Shown here: in pieces, positions 1 to 7,810 of the stretch | Position numbering within the stretch: position 1 is the first letter of the stretch | Layout: every line of letters begins with the position of its first letter | Assembly: GCA_946479515.1 (NCBI GenBank) | Contig: CAMLGF010000078.1 | Span: 1-15,660, forward strand | Direction of reading: 5' to 3' | Length of the DNA: 15,660 nt | Source of the DNA: an uncultured Pseudomonadota bacterium | Lineage (GTDB): Bacteria; Pseudomonadota; Gammaproteobacteria; Steroidobacterales; Steroidobacteraceae | The notes under the pieces: generated by a model | The model's input: the letters and a program-made list of their open reading frames with translations, nothing else | What the model was told of the DNA's origin: nothing | The model's database searches: none | Position numbers and translations under genes: made by a program

Positions 1-61
1 CAAGGATGGCAGACAGGACAATGGGTGTGGCATTGCGCATGGCGTTCGATCTAACTCTCAT
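1..61 (-). CDS. Possible 5' end of a gene leaving the window (partial)
   Basis: On the minus strand an open frame starts with ATG at 61, or at the in-frame ATG at 40, and runs off the left edge without a stop. From position 40 it reads MRNATPIVLSAIL, a polar start followed by a hydrophobic stretch, as in a signal peptide. No good Shine-Dalgarno sequence precedes either ATG; GAGAG lies about 14 bases before the second. If real, it is divergent from the downstream dehydrogenase. With at most 20 codons visible, no function can be given and the frame may be chance. Confidence 0.3.
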   Translation of the reverse strand, partial: MRVRSNAMRNATPIVLSAIL

Positions 62-257
62 TTAGGAGACCGAAAGAAAACGTAGAAAGTGGACATCTCC
101 GTCGCATAACATTCCCCAGCTTCCTGCATGTCCTTGTTTTACTTCACCACACGCCCCTCGATGTCGTCAAACATTCCCGCCTCGTCTGCGACATGTCGCC
201 AAACTAGCTGTTCGCCGGATTGGACTGCCGGGCGAAACTGAAACACTGTGCCCGAAA
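62..257. other. Intergenic region upstream of the SDR gene
   Basis: This is 196 bases of lower GC than its surroundings, between the putative leftward gene and the rightward dehydrogenase. It contains no convincing open frame. A short dyad (TTCGCC at 211-216, GGCGAA at 231-236) lies 22 bases before the dehydrogenase ATG and could be an operator, but six-base arms are close to chance. No clear sigma-70 promoter was seen. Confidence 0.4.
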
Positions 258-1073
258 ATGCTGCCCGACGACGCGAACACAGTGTTGATCACCGGTGCCT
301 CCTCCGGCATTGGCGCCGGGCTCGCGCGCGAGTTCGCGCGCCGCGGTTGGCGGGCTGCGCTGGTGGCCCGCCGGTTGGAGAAGCTGGAGGTTCTGGCGGC
401 CGAAATCCGTGCCGCCGGTGGCAGGGCCAGCGTGCATCGCGGGGACGTCACGATGGAGGGGTCCCTGGCGGCGGTGGTGGCGGAGCTGGCGGGGCAGGGC
501 ATTCATCCTCGCGTGGTCGTCGCGAATGCGGGCTTCGGGGTCGTCGGCAATGCGCAGCGGCTCACGCTCGACGATTACCGTCGGCAGTTCGAAACCAATG
601 TCTTCGGTGTGATCCGCACGCTGCACGAGACGCTGCCGGCGCTGAAAATGACGCACGGGCGATTCGTGATCATGGGGAGCGTGGCGGGGCACCTGTCGGG
701 CGCGGGTAGTTCGCCCTATGCCATGAGCAAGTTCGCGGTGCGGGCGCTGGCCGAGGCGCTGCACGCGGATCTGAGTTCCGTGGGCGTGACCTGCACACTG
801 CTGTCGCCAGGGTTCGTCGATTCGGACATACGCCGTGTCGACAACCAGGGCGGGTTTCACGCGCAGGCGAAGGACCCGATTCCTCACTGGCTGCGCATGC
901 CCACCGGTACGGCCGCGCGCGCCATGGTGCGGGCCATCCTCGCGGGCAAGCGCGAGGCGATCATCACGGTTCATGGGCGGGTGATCATCTTCTTCGCGCG
1001 GCATTTCCCGCGTTTCACGCGTTGGGCATTGTTGCGGGCCGGGCAGAAGTCGCGCGCGGAACCCAAAAGTTAG
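258..1073 (+). CDS. SDR family NAD(P)-dependent oxidoreductase
   Basis: A 271-residue classical short-chain dehydrogenase/reductase with a Rossmann fold. The cofactor glycine motif TGASSGIG is at residues 12-19, NAG at 90-92, the active-site Asn at 114, Ser141 in the MGS turn, and the catalytic YxxxK pair at Tyr154/Lys158, followed by the PG motif near 184. The basic ARR sequence after the second strand (residues 37-39) suggests a preference for NADP(H). The C-terminal 40 residues are basic and partly hydrophobic (VIIFFARHF), so loose membrane contact is possible. The substrate cannot be told from sequence. The ATG at 258 keeps the whole first strand, although the ribosome binding site is weak. 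Its stop is 4 bases from the stop of the convergent amidohydrolase, with no obvious terminator between them. Confidence 0.9.
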   Translation: MLPDDANTVLITGASSGIGAGLAREFARRGWRAALVARRLEKLEVLAAEIRAAGGRASVHRGDVTMEGSLAAVVAELAGQGIHPRVVVANAGFGVVGNAQRLTLDDYRRQFETNVFGVIRTLHETLPALKMTHGRFVIMGSVAGHLSGAGSSPYAMSKFAVRALAEALHADLSSVGVTCTLLSPGFVDSDIRRVDNQGGFHAQAKDPIPHWLRMPTGTAARAMVRAILAGKREAIITVHGRVIIFFARHFPRFTRWALLRAGQKSRAEPKS

Positions 1074-1077
1074 GCGC

Positions 1078-2772
1078 TCAGCGCGCGTCGGGAGTGATCT
1101 CGTGTCCGTCGAAGAACACGCGGGCGGGGCGCGTGCGGCGCACTTCGTCGGCCGTGGTGCGTGGGGTGAAGTGACGATCCAGCACGATGAAATCGGCGCG
1201 GCGGCCGACGGCGAGCGAGCCGACCTCCGACGCGCGGCCGATGAGTTTCGCGGCGCCACGCGTGTAGGCGGCCAGCATCTCATCGAGAGTCAGGGCCTCG
1301 GCGGGATTGAGCGGCGGGCGGTCGGGCTGCCCGGGATTGCGGCGTGACATGGCGGTGGCCATGGCCTCGAAGGGGTTGAACGAGCTCACATCCCAATCGC
1401 TGCCGCCGGCGACTGTGGCGCCGGCAGCGATCAACGAGCGTGCCGGATACAGGCGCGCCAGCCGTTCGGGTCCCAGCCAGGGGGTGAGGGCGTCGACGCT
1501 GTAATTGTCCGGCTGGGCCCAGAGAAGCTGCAGCGAGGCCGCCACGTCGAGACTGGCGAACCGCGGCAGGTCGGAAGGGTCGATGAGCTGCAGATGCGCG
1601 ATGCTCAGCAGTTGGCGGCTGCCGGCGGCGCGTGCCTTTGCGAAGACGTCGAGCGTCTCACGTACGGCGCCGTCGCCGATGGCGTGCACGTGGATGTTGA
1701 AGTGGCGTCTGGCGGCCTCGTCGACGAACGACTGCATGTCGGACGGCGTGAGATACAGTTTGCCCCGCGAGACGCCGGGCCGGCCGTCGGCCTCGCGGTA
1801 TGGCGCGAGCAGAGCGGCGGTCTGGGTGGGGTACTCCATGACACCGTCGGCAAACAGCTTGATGAAATCGGCGCGGAAAAGCGGGTCGTCTGCCAGCTGC
1901 CGGCGCAGGGACTCCAGGCGCGCGAACTCCTCGGGGGTGTTCCGGCCGCTGCTCTCGAAAGCGACAGTGATGCGCGCGTTCAGCTCATCGAGAGCGGCGA
2001 GCCTGGCGTAGGCGGTGACGGTGGGCTCGTCGGTGTTGGCTTCGAGATAGCTGGTGATGCCCGCGGCGTGCAGCTGCGGCAGCACGCGGCGCAGGGCATC
2101 GAGACGCTGCGCGAGGGTGGGCGGGTCCATGGCCGAGAGCACGAGGCCGGTGGCGCCGTCGATGAGAAAACCGGTCGGCTCGCGGTGCGCATCGCGTTCG
2201 ATGCGGCCATCCTCGGGGTCCGGGGTGTCGCGCGTGATGTTCGCGAGTTCGAGCGCGCGGGTATTGACCCAGGCGGTGTGGCCATCGCTGCCCCACAGGA
2301 ACAGGGGGCGCTGGTGTTCGATGGCGTCCAGGTCCTTGCGGGTGACCCTGAAGCCGGCGGCGTTGACTTCGTTGACCACGATCCATTGGGACGTCGTGTC
2401 GGCCGCGATGCAGGCGCGGATGGGCGCGGCGGCCTGGGTCACTGTGAGCTGCCGATCGTGCAGCGAGCAGCCGCCCAGCGCGAGCGCGCCTGCGGCGGCA
2501 TGGATGTGACTGTCGATGAGGCCGGGCAGCACGGTGCGGCCGGCGGCATCGATCACGGTGGTTTGTGGAGCTATCCACTGGGCGATGTCGGTGTCAGTGC
2601 CGATGGCGACGATCTTGCCGTCCGCGACCGCGAAGGCGGTGGCCAGCGGCGCAGCGGTGTCCATGGTGCGCACGTCGCCGTTGCGCACGATGAGATCCGC
2701 GGCGTCGTGCGGCGCGCTGCAGGCGCAGAGCAGCGCGGCGATGAAAATGGGGGCAACTGAAAATGGGGACAT
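1078..2772 (-). CDS. Amidohydrolase family protein (YtcJ-like), putative lipoprotein
   Basis: A 564-residue metal-dependent amidohydrolase of the YtcJ/amidohydrolase-3 type. The metal ligands are visible: DSHIH at residues 87-91, a candidate bridging lysine in FIKLFADG (Lys305), HVHAIGD at 361-367, His393 in AHLQLI, and GGSDWD with Asp459. The family hydrolyses amide or related C-N bonds; the substrate here is unknown. The N-terminus has a hydrophobic segment and a lipobox-like LCAC ending at Cys18, so the protein is probably exported and lipidated. The n-region is odd because it has no basic residue. The only ATG (2770-2772) lies inside a palindromic repeat whose stem would cover it, and no Shine-Dalgarno sequence is present. 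The true or ancestral start may therefore have been replaced by the element. It lies downstream of DUF1761 and AraC on the same strand. Confidence 0.88.
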   Translation of the reverse strand: MSPFSVAPIFIAALLCACSAPHDAADLIVRNGDVRTMDTAAPLATAFAVADGKIVAIGTDTDIAQWIAPQTTVIDAAGRTVLPGLIDSHIHAAAGALALGGCSLHDRQLTVTQAAAPIRACIAADTTSQWIVVNEVNAAGFRVTRKDLDAIEHQRPLFLWGSDGHTAWVNTRALELANITRDTPDPEDGRIERDAHREPTGFLIDGATGLVLSAMDPPTLAQRLDALRRVLPQLHAAGITSYLEANTDEPTVTAYARLAALDELNARITVAFESSGRNTPEEFARLESLRRQLADDPLFRADFIKLFADGVMEYPTQTAALLAPYREADGRPGVSRGKLYLTPSDMQSFVDEAARRHFNIHVHAIGDGAVRETLDVFAKARAAGSRQLLSIAHLQLIDPSDLPRFASLDVAASLQLLWAQPDNYSVDALTPWLGPERLARLYPARSLIAAGATVAGGSDWDVSSFNPFEAMATAMSRRNPGQPDRPPLNPAEALTLDEMLAAYTRGAAKLIGRASEVGSLAVGRRADFIVLDRHFTPRTTADEVRRTRPARVFFDGHEITPDAR

Positions 2773-2864
2773 GCCTAATTATTGCTGTCACATTTGACCA
2801 GCATCTGCAGTGACCGCGGTTCGAACAAATGTGACAGCAATAATTAGGCATGTCCCCATTTTCA
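2758..2864. repeat. Palindromic element A (39-bp perfect inverted repeat)
   Basis: The left arm 2758-2796 and right arm 2826-2864 are perfect reverse complements over 39 bases, separated by a 29-base loop (2797-2825). The arm carries AATGGGGACATGCC, then an A/T-rich core, then GCTGTCACATTTG. Element B at 4186-4314 is a second copy with a related loop (17 of 27 aligned bases identical). Each end presents an outward-facing ATG (GGCATGTCC). The element separates the DUF1761 stop (8 bases away) from the amidohydrolase, whose ATG lies in the left arm. No transposase is nearby. Structure and repetition suggest a non-autonomous (MITE-like) or REP-type element moved in trans; the family assignment is inference. 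Confidence 0.85.
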
Positions 2865-2871
2865 TTTTCAT

Positions 2872-3270
2872 TCAAGGCATGAGCGAAAGCACCAGCCCGA
2901 ACAGGGTGAATTGCACGGTGTGGTATCCGCCATTGATGGCGAACAGCTTGAAGCTCCGTCGCTCGAACAGATAGTTGATACCGAAGCTGCCGGCCACCCA
3001 GAGCAGGCCGGCGGACGCGCCAGCGCCTAGTCCCAATGCCAGGGACGGTCGTGGTCCGAGGAAATTGGCGAAATTCCACGCGGCGAGCAAGGCGAGTACG
3101 AACGAGAGGCCGAAGATCCGGGCCATGTTGCCCTGCTTGAGCTGCTCGTCGGTGAGTCCGGCTTCGCGTTGCCACGCCTTGCCGAACAAGAGCGGTGAAT
3201 ACCAGAGTCCGCCGAGCACGAAACTCGCCACTGCGGCCACGACCACTGCGATCCAGTTGATTTCAGGCAT
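2872..3270 (-). CDS. DUF1761 domain-containing membrane protein
   Basis: A 132-residue small integral membrane protein that matches the DUF1761 family in length and pattern. The N-terminus reads INWIAVVVAAVASFVLGGLW, followed by YSPLLFGKAW, a polar stretch (residues 36-50) and then three more hydrophobic segments at about 51-70, 77-97 and 115-131. The function of the family is not established. The start at 3270 is chosen because GGAGGG lies just upstream (complement of 3274-3279) and the family begins this way; the open frame continues upstream but the extension is not protein-like. It is the second gene after the AraC-type regulator (70-base gap, same strand), so co-transcription is likely. 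Its stop sits 8 bases from palindromic element A. Confidence 0.88.
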   Translation of the reverse strand: MPEINWIAVVVAAVASFVLGGLWYSPLLFGKAWQREAGLTDEQLKQGNMARIFGLSFVLALLAAWNFANFLGPRPSLALGLGAGASAGLLWVAGSFGINYLFERRSFKLFAINGGYHTVQFTLFGLVLSLMP

Positions 3271-3273
3271 GAA

Positions 3274-3279
3274 CCCTCC
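3274..3279 (-). promoter_or_regulatory. Ribosome binding site of the DUF1761 gene
   Basis: GGAGGG on the minus strand lies 3 bases before the ATG at 3270 (a little close, but strong). It decides the start, excluding the longer open frame that continues toward 3537. Confidence 0.6.
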
Positions 3280-3340
3280 CTCTTGTACCGAGATTCTGCG
3301 CCCGACCGAGCAGCGAGTATTGGAAAAAAAGGAAGTGCCT

Positions 3341-4210
3341 TCAGCGCAGGACGACGCTGCCGGTGTCGGGCCGGTCCTTGCGCATGAGCTCGGTAGGGGA
3401 GAGGCCGGTGAAGCGCCGGAACTCGTTGGCGAGGTGCGCCTGGTCATAGAAACCGCAGTGTTCGGCCAGCGCGGTCCAGGGTACGGCGCCAGTTGTGCGG
3501 TTGACGAGGTCGAGGGCGGCTCGAAAGCGATGCACACGGGCCAGGGACTTGGGAGTCAGGCCCACCTGCTGCCGGAAAAGATTGCCGAGGTGGCGGCGCG
3601 TGAAACCGGTCTGCCCGGCGAGTTCCTCGATGGCCACGCGTCCGGCACTGCCGGCGATGCGATCGGCGGCCCAGCGCACGGAAGGATGCACTTCGAGCTG
3701 CGATTCGAGCCGCGCGATGAGCCAGCGCTCGACCATGCGGAAACGTTCCTCGAGCGCGGGCGTGTTGAGCAGGCGTTCGCGCAACGCCAGGACGCCGCCG
3801 CCCACGGCGTCCGCCAGCGCGACGATACGATCGGAGAATTCATCCATGCACTGGCCCAGCCAGGGAAAGACCCCGCGGGCGCTGAAGGCCACGCCTAACA
3901 AGGCGTTGCCGTGTGGAGCCTCGGTGTCGATCGGCCCCTGGTGCAGCCCCGAATACCAGACATCGATGAAGGGCACGCGAATCTCGGGGGGACCGGGATC
4001 GATGCGGTACTGCGGCGGGCCGAGGTTGATGAGCAGCTGGCTCTGGCCCGAGGGCAGGATGCGGTCGCGCTGATAGGCCGTCCTGCCTTCACCGAACCAC
4101 ATGCTGGCCACCATCCCGGCCAGGCGAGCGTGCGGGCGCCAGAGGCTGAGCTGCCAGTTGCCGATGGGCGAGTCGTGGTTGAAGCGGGAAAGAGGGGAAA
4201 ATCGGGACAT
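3341..4210 (-). CDS. AraC family transcriptional regulator (helix-turn-helix)
   Basis: A 289-residue regulator. Residues about 20-125 form a ligand- or sensor-type N-domain of the sort found in AraC proteins with a DUF6597-like N-terminus (WRPHARLAGMVASMWFGEG, ILPSGQSQLLINLG). Residues 180-275 form the AraC DNA-binding domain, with a first HTH around 194-215 (IEELAGQTGFTRRHLGNLF) and a second at about 245-272 (LAEHCGFYDQAHLANEFRRF), followed by GLSP. The effector and targets are unknown; the adjacent DUF1761 gene is the likeliest target or partner. The apparent ATG at 4210 lies inside palindromic element B, so about the first eight residues (MSRFSPLS) are element-derived. The next in-frame ATG (residue 33) would cut into the conserved N-domain. 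No good Shine-Dalgarno sequence is seen. Confidence 0.88.
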   Translation of the reverse strand: MSRFSPLSRFNHDSPIGNWQLSLWRPHARLAGMVASMWFGEGRTAYQRDRILPSGQSQLLINLGPPQYRIDPGPPEIRVPFIDVWYSGLHQGPIDTEAPHGNALLGVAFSARGVFPWLGQCMDEFSDRIVALADAVGGGVLALRERLLNTPALEERFRMVERWLIARLESQLEVHPSVRWAADRIAGSAGRVAIEELAGQTGFTRRHLGNLFRQQVGLTPKSLARVHRFRAALDLVNRTTGAVPWTALAEHCGFYDQAHLANEFRRFTGLSPTELMRKDRPDTGSVVLR

Positions 4211-4314
4211 GCCTAATTATCGCTGTCACATTTGACCGCGATCTCCAGCGCTCGCAACTCGCACACAAATGTGACAGCGATAATTAGGCATGTCCCGATT
4301 TTCCCCCCTTTCCC
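4186..4314. repeat. Palindromic element B (49-bp inverted repeat, one mismatch)
   Basis: Left arm 4186-4234 and right arm 4266-4314 pair over 49 bases with a single mismatch (4193 against 4307); the inner 41 bases (4194-4234 with 4266-4306) are perfect. The 31-base loop (4235-4265) resembles that of element A. The stem differs from A at two positions in the shared part, and both arms carry matching changes. The outer arms are purine/pyrimidine tracts, and a run of 33 pyrimidines (4299-4331) extends on the plus strand toward the esterase stop. The ATG used by the AraC-type gene lies in the left arm, at the same place as the amidohydrolase ATG in element A. Confidence 0.85.
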
Positions 4315-4333
4315 CTCCTTCCCCCTCCCTCAT

Positions 4334-6139
4334 CTAATCATTCGTCCAGATCCACCTGAGGATTTCGGGCAGCAGCACGCCGCCGTGCTGGTCGGAGTGG
4401 CCGCCGTCGCCCCACTGGTGCCGCACCTCGTAACGCGTGCCGAGCGTGCCGGCGCGATCGGCCTTGGCATTCGCATACTCGAACGCCGACAGCATCTGCT
4501 GGTTGGCCAGGAACCAGTTGCCGTGCTCGTTGGACAGATCGTGGTCCCCGTCCTGCAGGAAGATGCGGATGGGCTTGATCGGGTTCTTGCGGATCAGCGT
4601 GGGATACAGGTCGCCACCCGGCACCATGGGCCTGCCATCGGCCGCGGGCACGTAGCCGATCGACGTATAGCTGCCGATCATGCTGATCACGCGGCGGAAG
4701 TAGTCAGGCCGCTGCCAGGCCGCGGTGAATGCCGCGATCGCGCCGCTCGACGTGCCGCCGATGACGCGCTTCTCCGGGTCGTCGGTGAGGCGATACTTCT
4801 TCCCCACCTCGGGCAGCAGCTCTTCGATGAGCATGCGCACGTAGCTGTCATTGAGCGCGTCGTACTCCTGCGCCCGGTGATTCGGGTTGCGCATGTCGAG
4901 GTCGGTGGGGTAGGTCTCGCTGGTGTTCCCCGGCGTCACGAACACCCCGATGGTCACCGGCATCTGCCCCTTGCCGATGAGGTTCTCCATGACCTGCGGC
5001 ACGCGCAGCGAGCCGTGCGGATTCGTCGCTCGCTGGCCGTCCTGGAACACCAGCAGGTTCGCGGGCCGGGGCTTCTTCGCGTCGTACTGCGCAGGCACAT
5101 AGATCCAATAGCGGCGCACCGTGCCGGCGATGATCTGGCTCTTGAGCTCGAACGGCCCTTCGAGCCGCCCCTGCGGAATGCCCTCCTGCGGCAGCGAGTC
5201 CGGCATGAACGCGTACTCGCCGGGCCGGCGCATGGCGGGCTTCACGCCCTCGGCGAACTTGCAGTCCTCGGGCACGTGCTTGACGAAGTAGCGCTTGTAA
5301 TTGAGCGCATTGCGGTCCATGCAGCCGGCGAGATCGAGCAGTTCCACCTTGCGGAAGTCGATGGGATGCGACTCGCTCTGCAGCGAGATGTAGCCGCTGT
5401 CGAGCGGCTTGCCGTCGAGCTTGGTGGTGGTGTCGTAGTGGTCGACCTGGCCGCCGCCGAACTGTGGCTGCGAGTATTCGAGCACTTTCTCGCCGTTCAC
5501 GTAGTGGCTGATGGTTCCCGAACCGTGCACGACGATCTCGGCGCGCACCCACTGGTCGCCGTCGAAAGTGGGCGACGAGGAATTGAGGCAGTGGTCGGGG
5601 TAGATAGTGCCCTGGTATACGATCTCGGTGCCGGGGCTGCACATGTTCGCGGTCGGCCGCGGCTTGCCGTCGCCATTGCCGCCCAGCAGCTGCGCCTCGA
5701 TGGAGATCGGGAAAGTCTGGTCACGCGGCATGGTGCGCGGATCGGGTGAATGCAGCATGGCGCCCGAGTTGCGCAGCGCCCACGAGCCGGGGTTGCCGGG
5801 CGCCTGCGCGCCGACGAAGCGGTACTCGACCACCAGCTTGTAATAGGAGAACGGCTGCTTGTAGAAGAGATGGCCGAACTGCCCGTCGAAGCTCTTGTAC
5901 TGGTCGTAGCGCACCTTGAGAAGGCCGTCTTCCACGCGGAAGGTGTTGCCGAAGTTCTCGCCCAGCTCGTGCCGGGTGATCTTCGGCGTCCAGCCGGTCA
6001 GATCCTTGCCATTGAACAGGACGATCCAGTCCTCGCGGGCGGGGTCGCGTTCGCCGTTCGCGGCGGGCGGCGTTTGCGCGCCGGCCCAGGCGGTGGCGAG
6101 GACGAGCGAGGCGGTGAGGGCGAGCGTCTTGGAGCGCAT
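4334..6139 (-). CDS. DUF1080 (3-keto-disaccharide hydrolase fold) - esterase fusion protein
   Basis: A 601-residue exported two-domain protein. A Sec signal peptide covers about residues 1-22 (ends AGAQT). Residues 35-270 are a DUF1080/PF06439 domain, a concanavalin-like fold linked to glycoside processing (VLFNGKDLTGW at 40-50, then a GYISLQSE strand at 249-256). A linker follows with GCMDRNALNY at 272-281 and a second Cys at 293, probably a disulfide-stapled loop. Residues 330-598 are an alpha/beta-hydrolase of the Fes/enterochelin-esterase or feruloyl/acetyl-xylan-esterase type: nucleophile Ser464 in GTSSG, Asp near 530-534 (QDGDHD), His in GDGGHSDQHGG (581 or 585). The ATG at 6139 starts a proper signal peptide; the open frame continues upstream as non-protein-like sequence. 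The start is 2 bases after the GH43 stop, so translation is probably coupled. Deacylation of xylan or related glycans is inferred from context. Confidence 0.85.
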   Translation of the reverse strand: MRSKTLALTASLVLATAWAGAQTPPAANGERDPAREDWIVLFNGKDLTGWTPKITRHELGENFGNTFRVEDGLLKVRYDQYKSFDGQFGHLFYKQPFSYYKLVVEYRFVGAQAPGNPGSWALRNSGAMLHSPDPRTMPRDQTFPISIEAQLLGGNGDGKPRPTANMCSPGTEIVYQGTIYPDHCLNSSSPTFDGDQWVRAEIVVHGSGTISHYVNGEKVLEYSQPQFGGGQVDHYDTTTKLDGKPLDSGYISLQSESHPIDFRKVELLDLAGCMDRNALNYKRYFVKHVPEDCKFAEGVKPAMRRPGEYAFMPDSLPQEGIPQGRLEGPFELKSQIIAGTVRRYWIYVPAQYDAKKPRPANLLVFQDGQRATNPHGSLRVPQVMENLIGKGQMPVTIGVFVTPGNTSETYPTDLDMRNPNHRAQEYDALNDSYVRMLIEELLPEVGKKYRLTDDPEKRVIGGTSSGAIAAFTAAWQRPDYFRRVISMIGSYTSIGYVPAADGRPMVPGGDLYPTLIRKNPIKPIRIFLQDGDHDLSNEHGNWFLANQQMLSAFEYANAKADRAGTLGTRYEVRHQWGDGGHSDQHGGVLLPEILRWIWTND

Positions 6140-6141
6140 GT

Positions 6142-7791
6142 TCAATCCTGTCTTGCGTAGGGTCCCAATACCGTACCGACGAAGCCGCCGGCGATTTCCG
6201 TGGACAGAATGGAGCCGTCGTCGTGTTCGAGCAGCGGCTGCCAGCCCTGGCCGGCGTCGTAGTAGAAAGAATGGTCCTTGCCGGTGGCGCTGACGCGTAG
6301 CTTGAGTGCGTTCGGGGTCGCGGCGAGCTCCTCGAGCTCGATGCGAGTCCGGGCGCCGGCGCGCCGCTCCACGAACAGCTGTGCGCCCGCGCCCTTGCGC
6401 CGCAAGCCGACGAAATACCAGTGGGTCTCGTTCTGGAACAGCGCCAGGCCCGCCGACACGCCCGGCGGCGGCATGCCGAGCTCGGTGCTGGCGTCGAAGT
6501 TCATGTGCTGCTGGCGGCGTGCGAGGAATGACGGGTTGCGCATGGCGTCGAGCGCGACGTCCAGCGGCTGGATTTCGAGCGCGCCCTCGCGCGTCTCGTA
6601 CCACTGCCGCCGGGGTACGTGAATCTGCAGCCATTCGGGGCCGGGTGCGCCGTCGAACTCGTCGCGCCGCGTGAAGTTGCCGGTGAGATCGTCGCCGCCG
6701 GGGGCCATGCGCCGATCCGGCGCGCGCAGCGCGCGCGGTCCTTTCACCACGTAGGGGATCGGCTTGCCCGGGGCGAGGATCACGGGCCAGCCGTCGCGCC
6801 AGGTGACGGGCAGCAGAAAGGTCTCGCGCCCGGTGTTGAACTGCATGCCCTGGTAGGGGCGCGAGGCGAGGAACAGCACCCACCAGCTGCCGTCCTTCAT
6901 CTGGATGAGATCGGCGTGACCGGCATTGGTCACCGGGTCGGCGCGATCCGCCGGCAGATCACGCTGCGTGAGGATGGGATTGAGCGTGCCGGGCTCGAAC
7001 GGCCCCCAGGGCGACTTCGCGCGGAAGATCACCTCGGAATGGTTGCGTTCCGTGCCGCCCTCCGCGCACATGAGGTAGTACCAGTCATCGATGCGGTAGA
7101 GATGCGGACCCTCGATCCAGATGGGTTGCTGCGCGATGTCGACGCCGCCGTCCACCAGCACCTTGCGCGGCCCGATCAGCCTGCCGGCGGCCTCGTCGAA
7201 CTCCTGGATCCAGATCGCGCGGTGGCCGCCGTACTTGGGCGCACCCGCCGGCGGCCCATTGTTGACGATGTACGCCTTGCCGTCGCGATCGAAGAAGAAC
7301 GAGGGATCGATGCCATCGATCTCCTTGAGCCATATCGGCTTCGACCACGGTCCCGCGGGGTTCTTCGCGGTCACGTAGAAATTGCCGCCGGCATCGACCA
7401 GGGTGTTCACCACGTAGAACGTGCCGTCGTGGTGATGGATGGACGGAGCGAACACGCCCTTGGAGATCCGCAACCCGTCGAAGGAGACCTGCGCCGGATC
7501 GGACAGCGCGTGGCCGATGAGCTTCCAGTGCACGAGGTCGGTGCTCTCGTGAATGGGAATGCCGGGCCAATGCGCGAACGTGGAATTGACCAGGTAGTAC
7601 TTGTCGCCGACCCGCTCGACCGCCGGATCGGGGTAATACCCGGCGAGCACCGGATTGCGATAGCTGCCCGCGGGCAGCGGCAGCTCGTTGGTGGCGTCGC
7701 GGCCGGTGTATTCGAACCAGTGGAAGCGCACGGCGTCGGCCTGGGCGGCGGCCGGCAGCGATGCCAGCACGACTAACAACAATGAGCGCAT
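6142..7791 (-). CDS. Glycoside hydrolase family 43 protein (beta-xylosidase/arabinofuranosidase-like)
   Basis: A 549-residue exported glycosidase. A Sec signal peptide spans residues 1-20 (MRSLLLVVLASLPAAAQADA). Residues 45-350 form the five-bladed beta-propeller of GH43: the candidate catalytic base is Asp55 in GYYPDPAVER, the pKa-tuning Asp162 lies in GIDPSFFFD, and the acid Glu227 in WIEGPHLY. Residues about 370-545 form a C-terminal beta-sandwich of the GH43_C2/XynB type, a usual partner of xylosidases. Activity on xylo-oligosaccharides or arabinose side chains is expected from family and neighbours; exact specificity cannot be read. The ATG at 7791 is chosen because it begins the signal peptide; the frame stays open upstream to 7974 across the neighbouring acetyltransferase. 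The stop is 2 bases before the esterase start and the start is 19 bases after the acetyltransferase stop. Confidence 0.92.
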   Translation of the reverse strand: MRSLLLVVLASLPAAAQADAVRFHWFEYTGRDATNELPLPAGSYRNPVLAGYYPDPAVERVGDKYYLVNSTFAHWPGIPIHESTDLVHWKLIGHALSDPAQVSFDGLRISKGVFAPSIHHHDGTFYVVNTLVDAGGNFYVTAKNPAGPWSKPIWLKEIDGIDPSFFFDRDGKAYIVNNGPPAGAPKYGGHRAIWIQEFDEAAGRLIGPRKVLVDGGVDIAQQPIWIEGPHLYRIDDWYYLMCAEGGTERNHSEVIFRAKSPWGPFEPGTLNPILTQRDLPADRADPVTNAGHADLIQMKDGSWWVLFLASRPYQGMQFNTGRETFLLPVTWRDGWPVILAPGKPIPYVVKGPRALRAPDRRMAPGGDDLTGNFTRRDEFDGAPGPEWLQIHVPRRQWYETREGALEIQPLDVALDAMRNPSFLARRQQHMNFDASTELGMPPPGVSAGLALFQNETHWYFVGLRRKGAGAQLFVERRAGARTRIELEELAATPNALKLRVSATGKDHSFYYDAGQGWQPLLEHDDGSILSTEIAGGFVGTVLGPYARQD

Positions 7792-7810
7792 GATCCCCCT
7801 CGCGTCGTTC

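Noticed and set aside
1604..2760. Long plus-strand frames opposite the amidohydrolase and other genes
   Set aside because: They are mirror frames of GC-rich coding sequence with repetitive composition and no recognisable domains.
2786..2836. CRP-like site formed by TCACA and TGTGA in element A (also in B)
   Set aside because: The half sites are more than 30 bases apart and simply reflect the arms of the palindrome; a CRP site needs a 6-base spacer.
2872..3537. Extended N-terminus of the DUF1761 protein
   Set aside because: The added sequence overlaps the AraC-type gene and is not protein-like, while GGAGGG precedes the ATG at 3270.
2758..4314. Integron attC sites or intrinsic terminators as explanation for the palindromes
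   Set aside because: No RYYYAAC/GTTRRRY boxes or integrase are seen, and the hairpins lack a proper U-run. Stems of 39-49 bp are far longer than usual terminators.
4334..6883. A much longer 849-codon reading of the esterase frame
   Set aside because: The extra N-terminal part is arginine/alanine-rich and lies antisense-in-frame over the GH43 gene; the ATG at 6139 begins a clear signal peptide.
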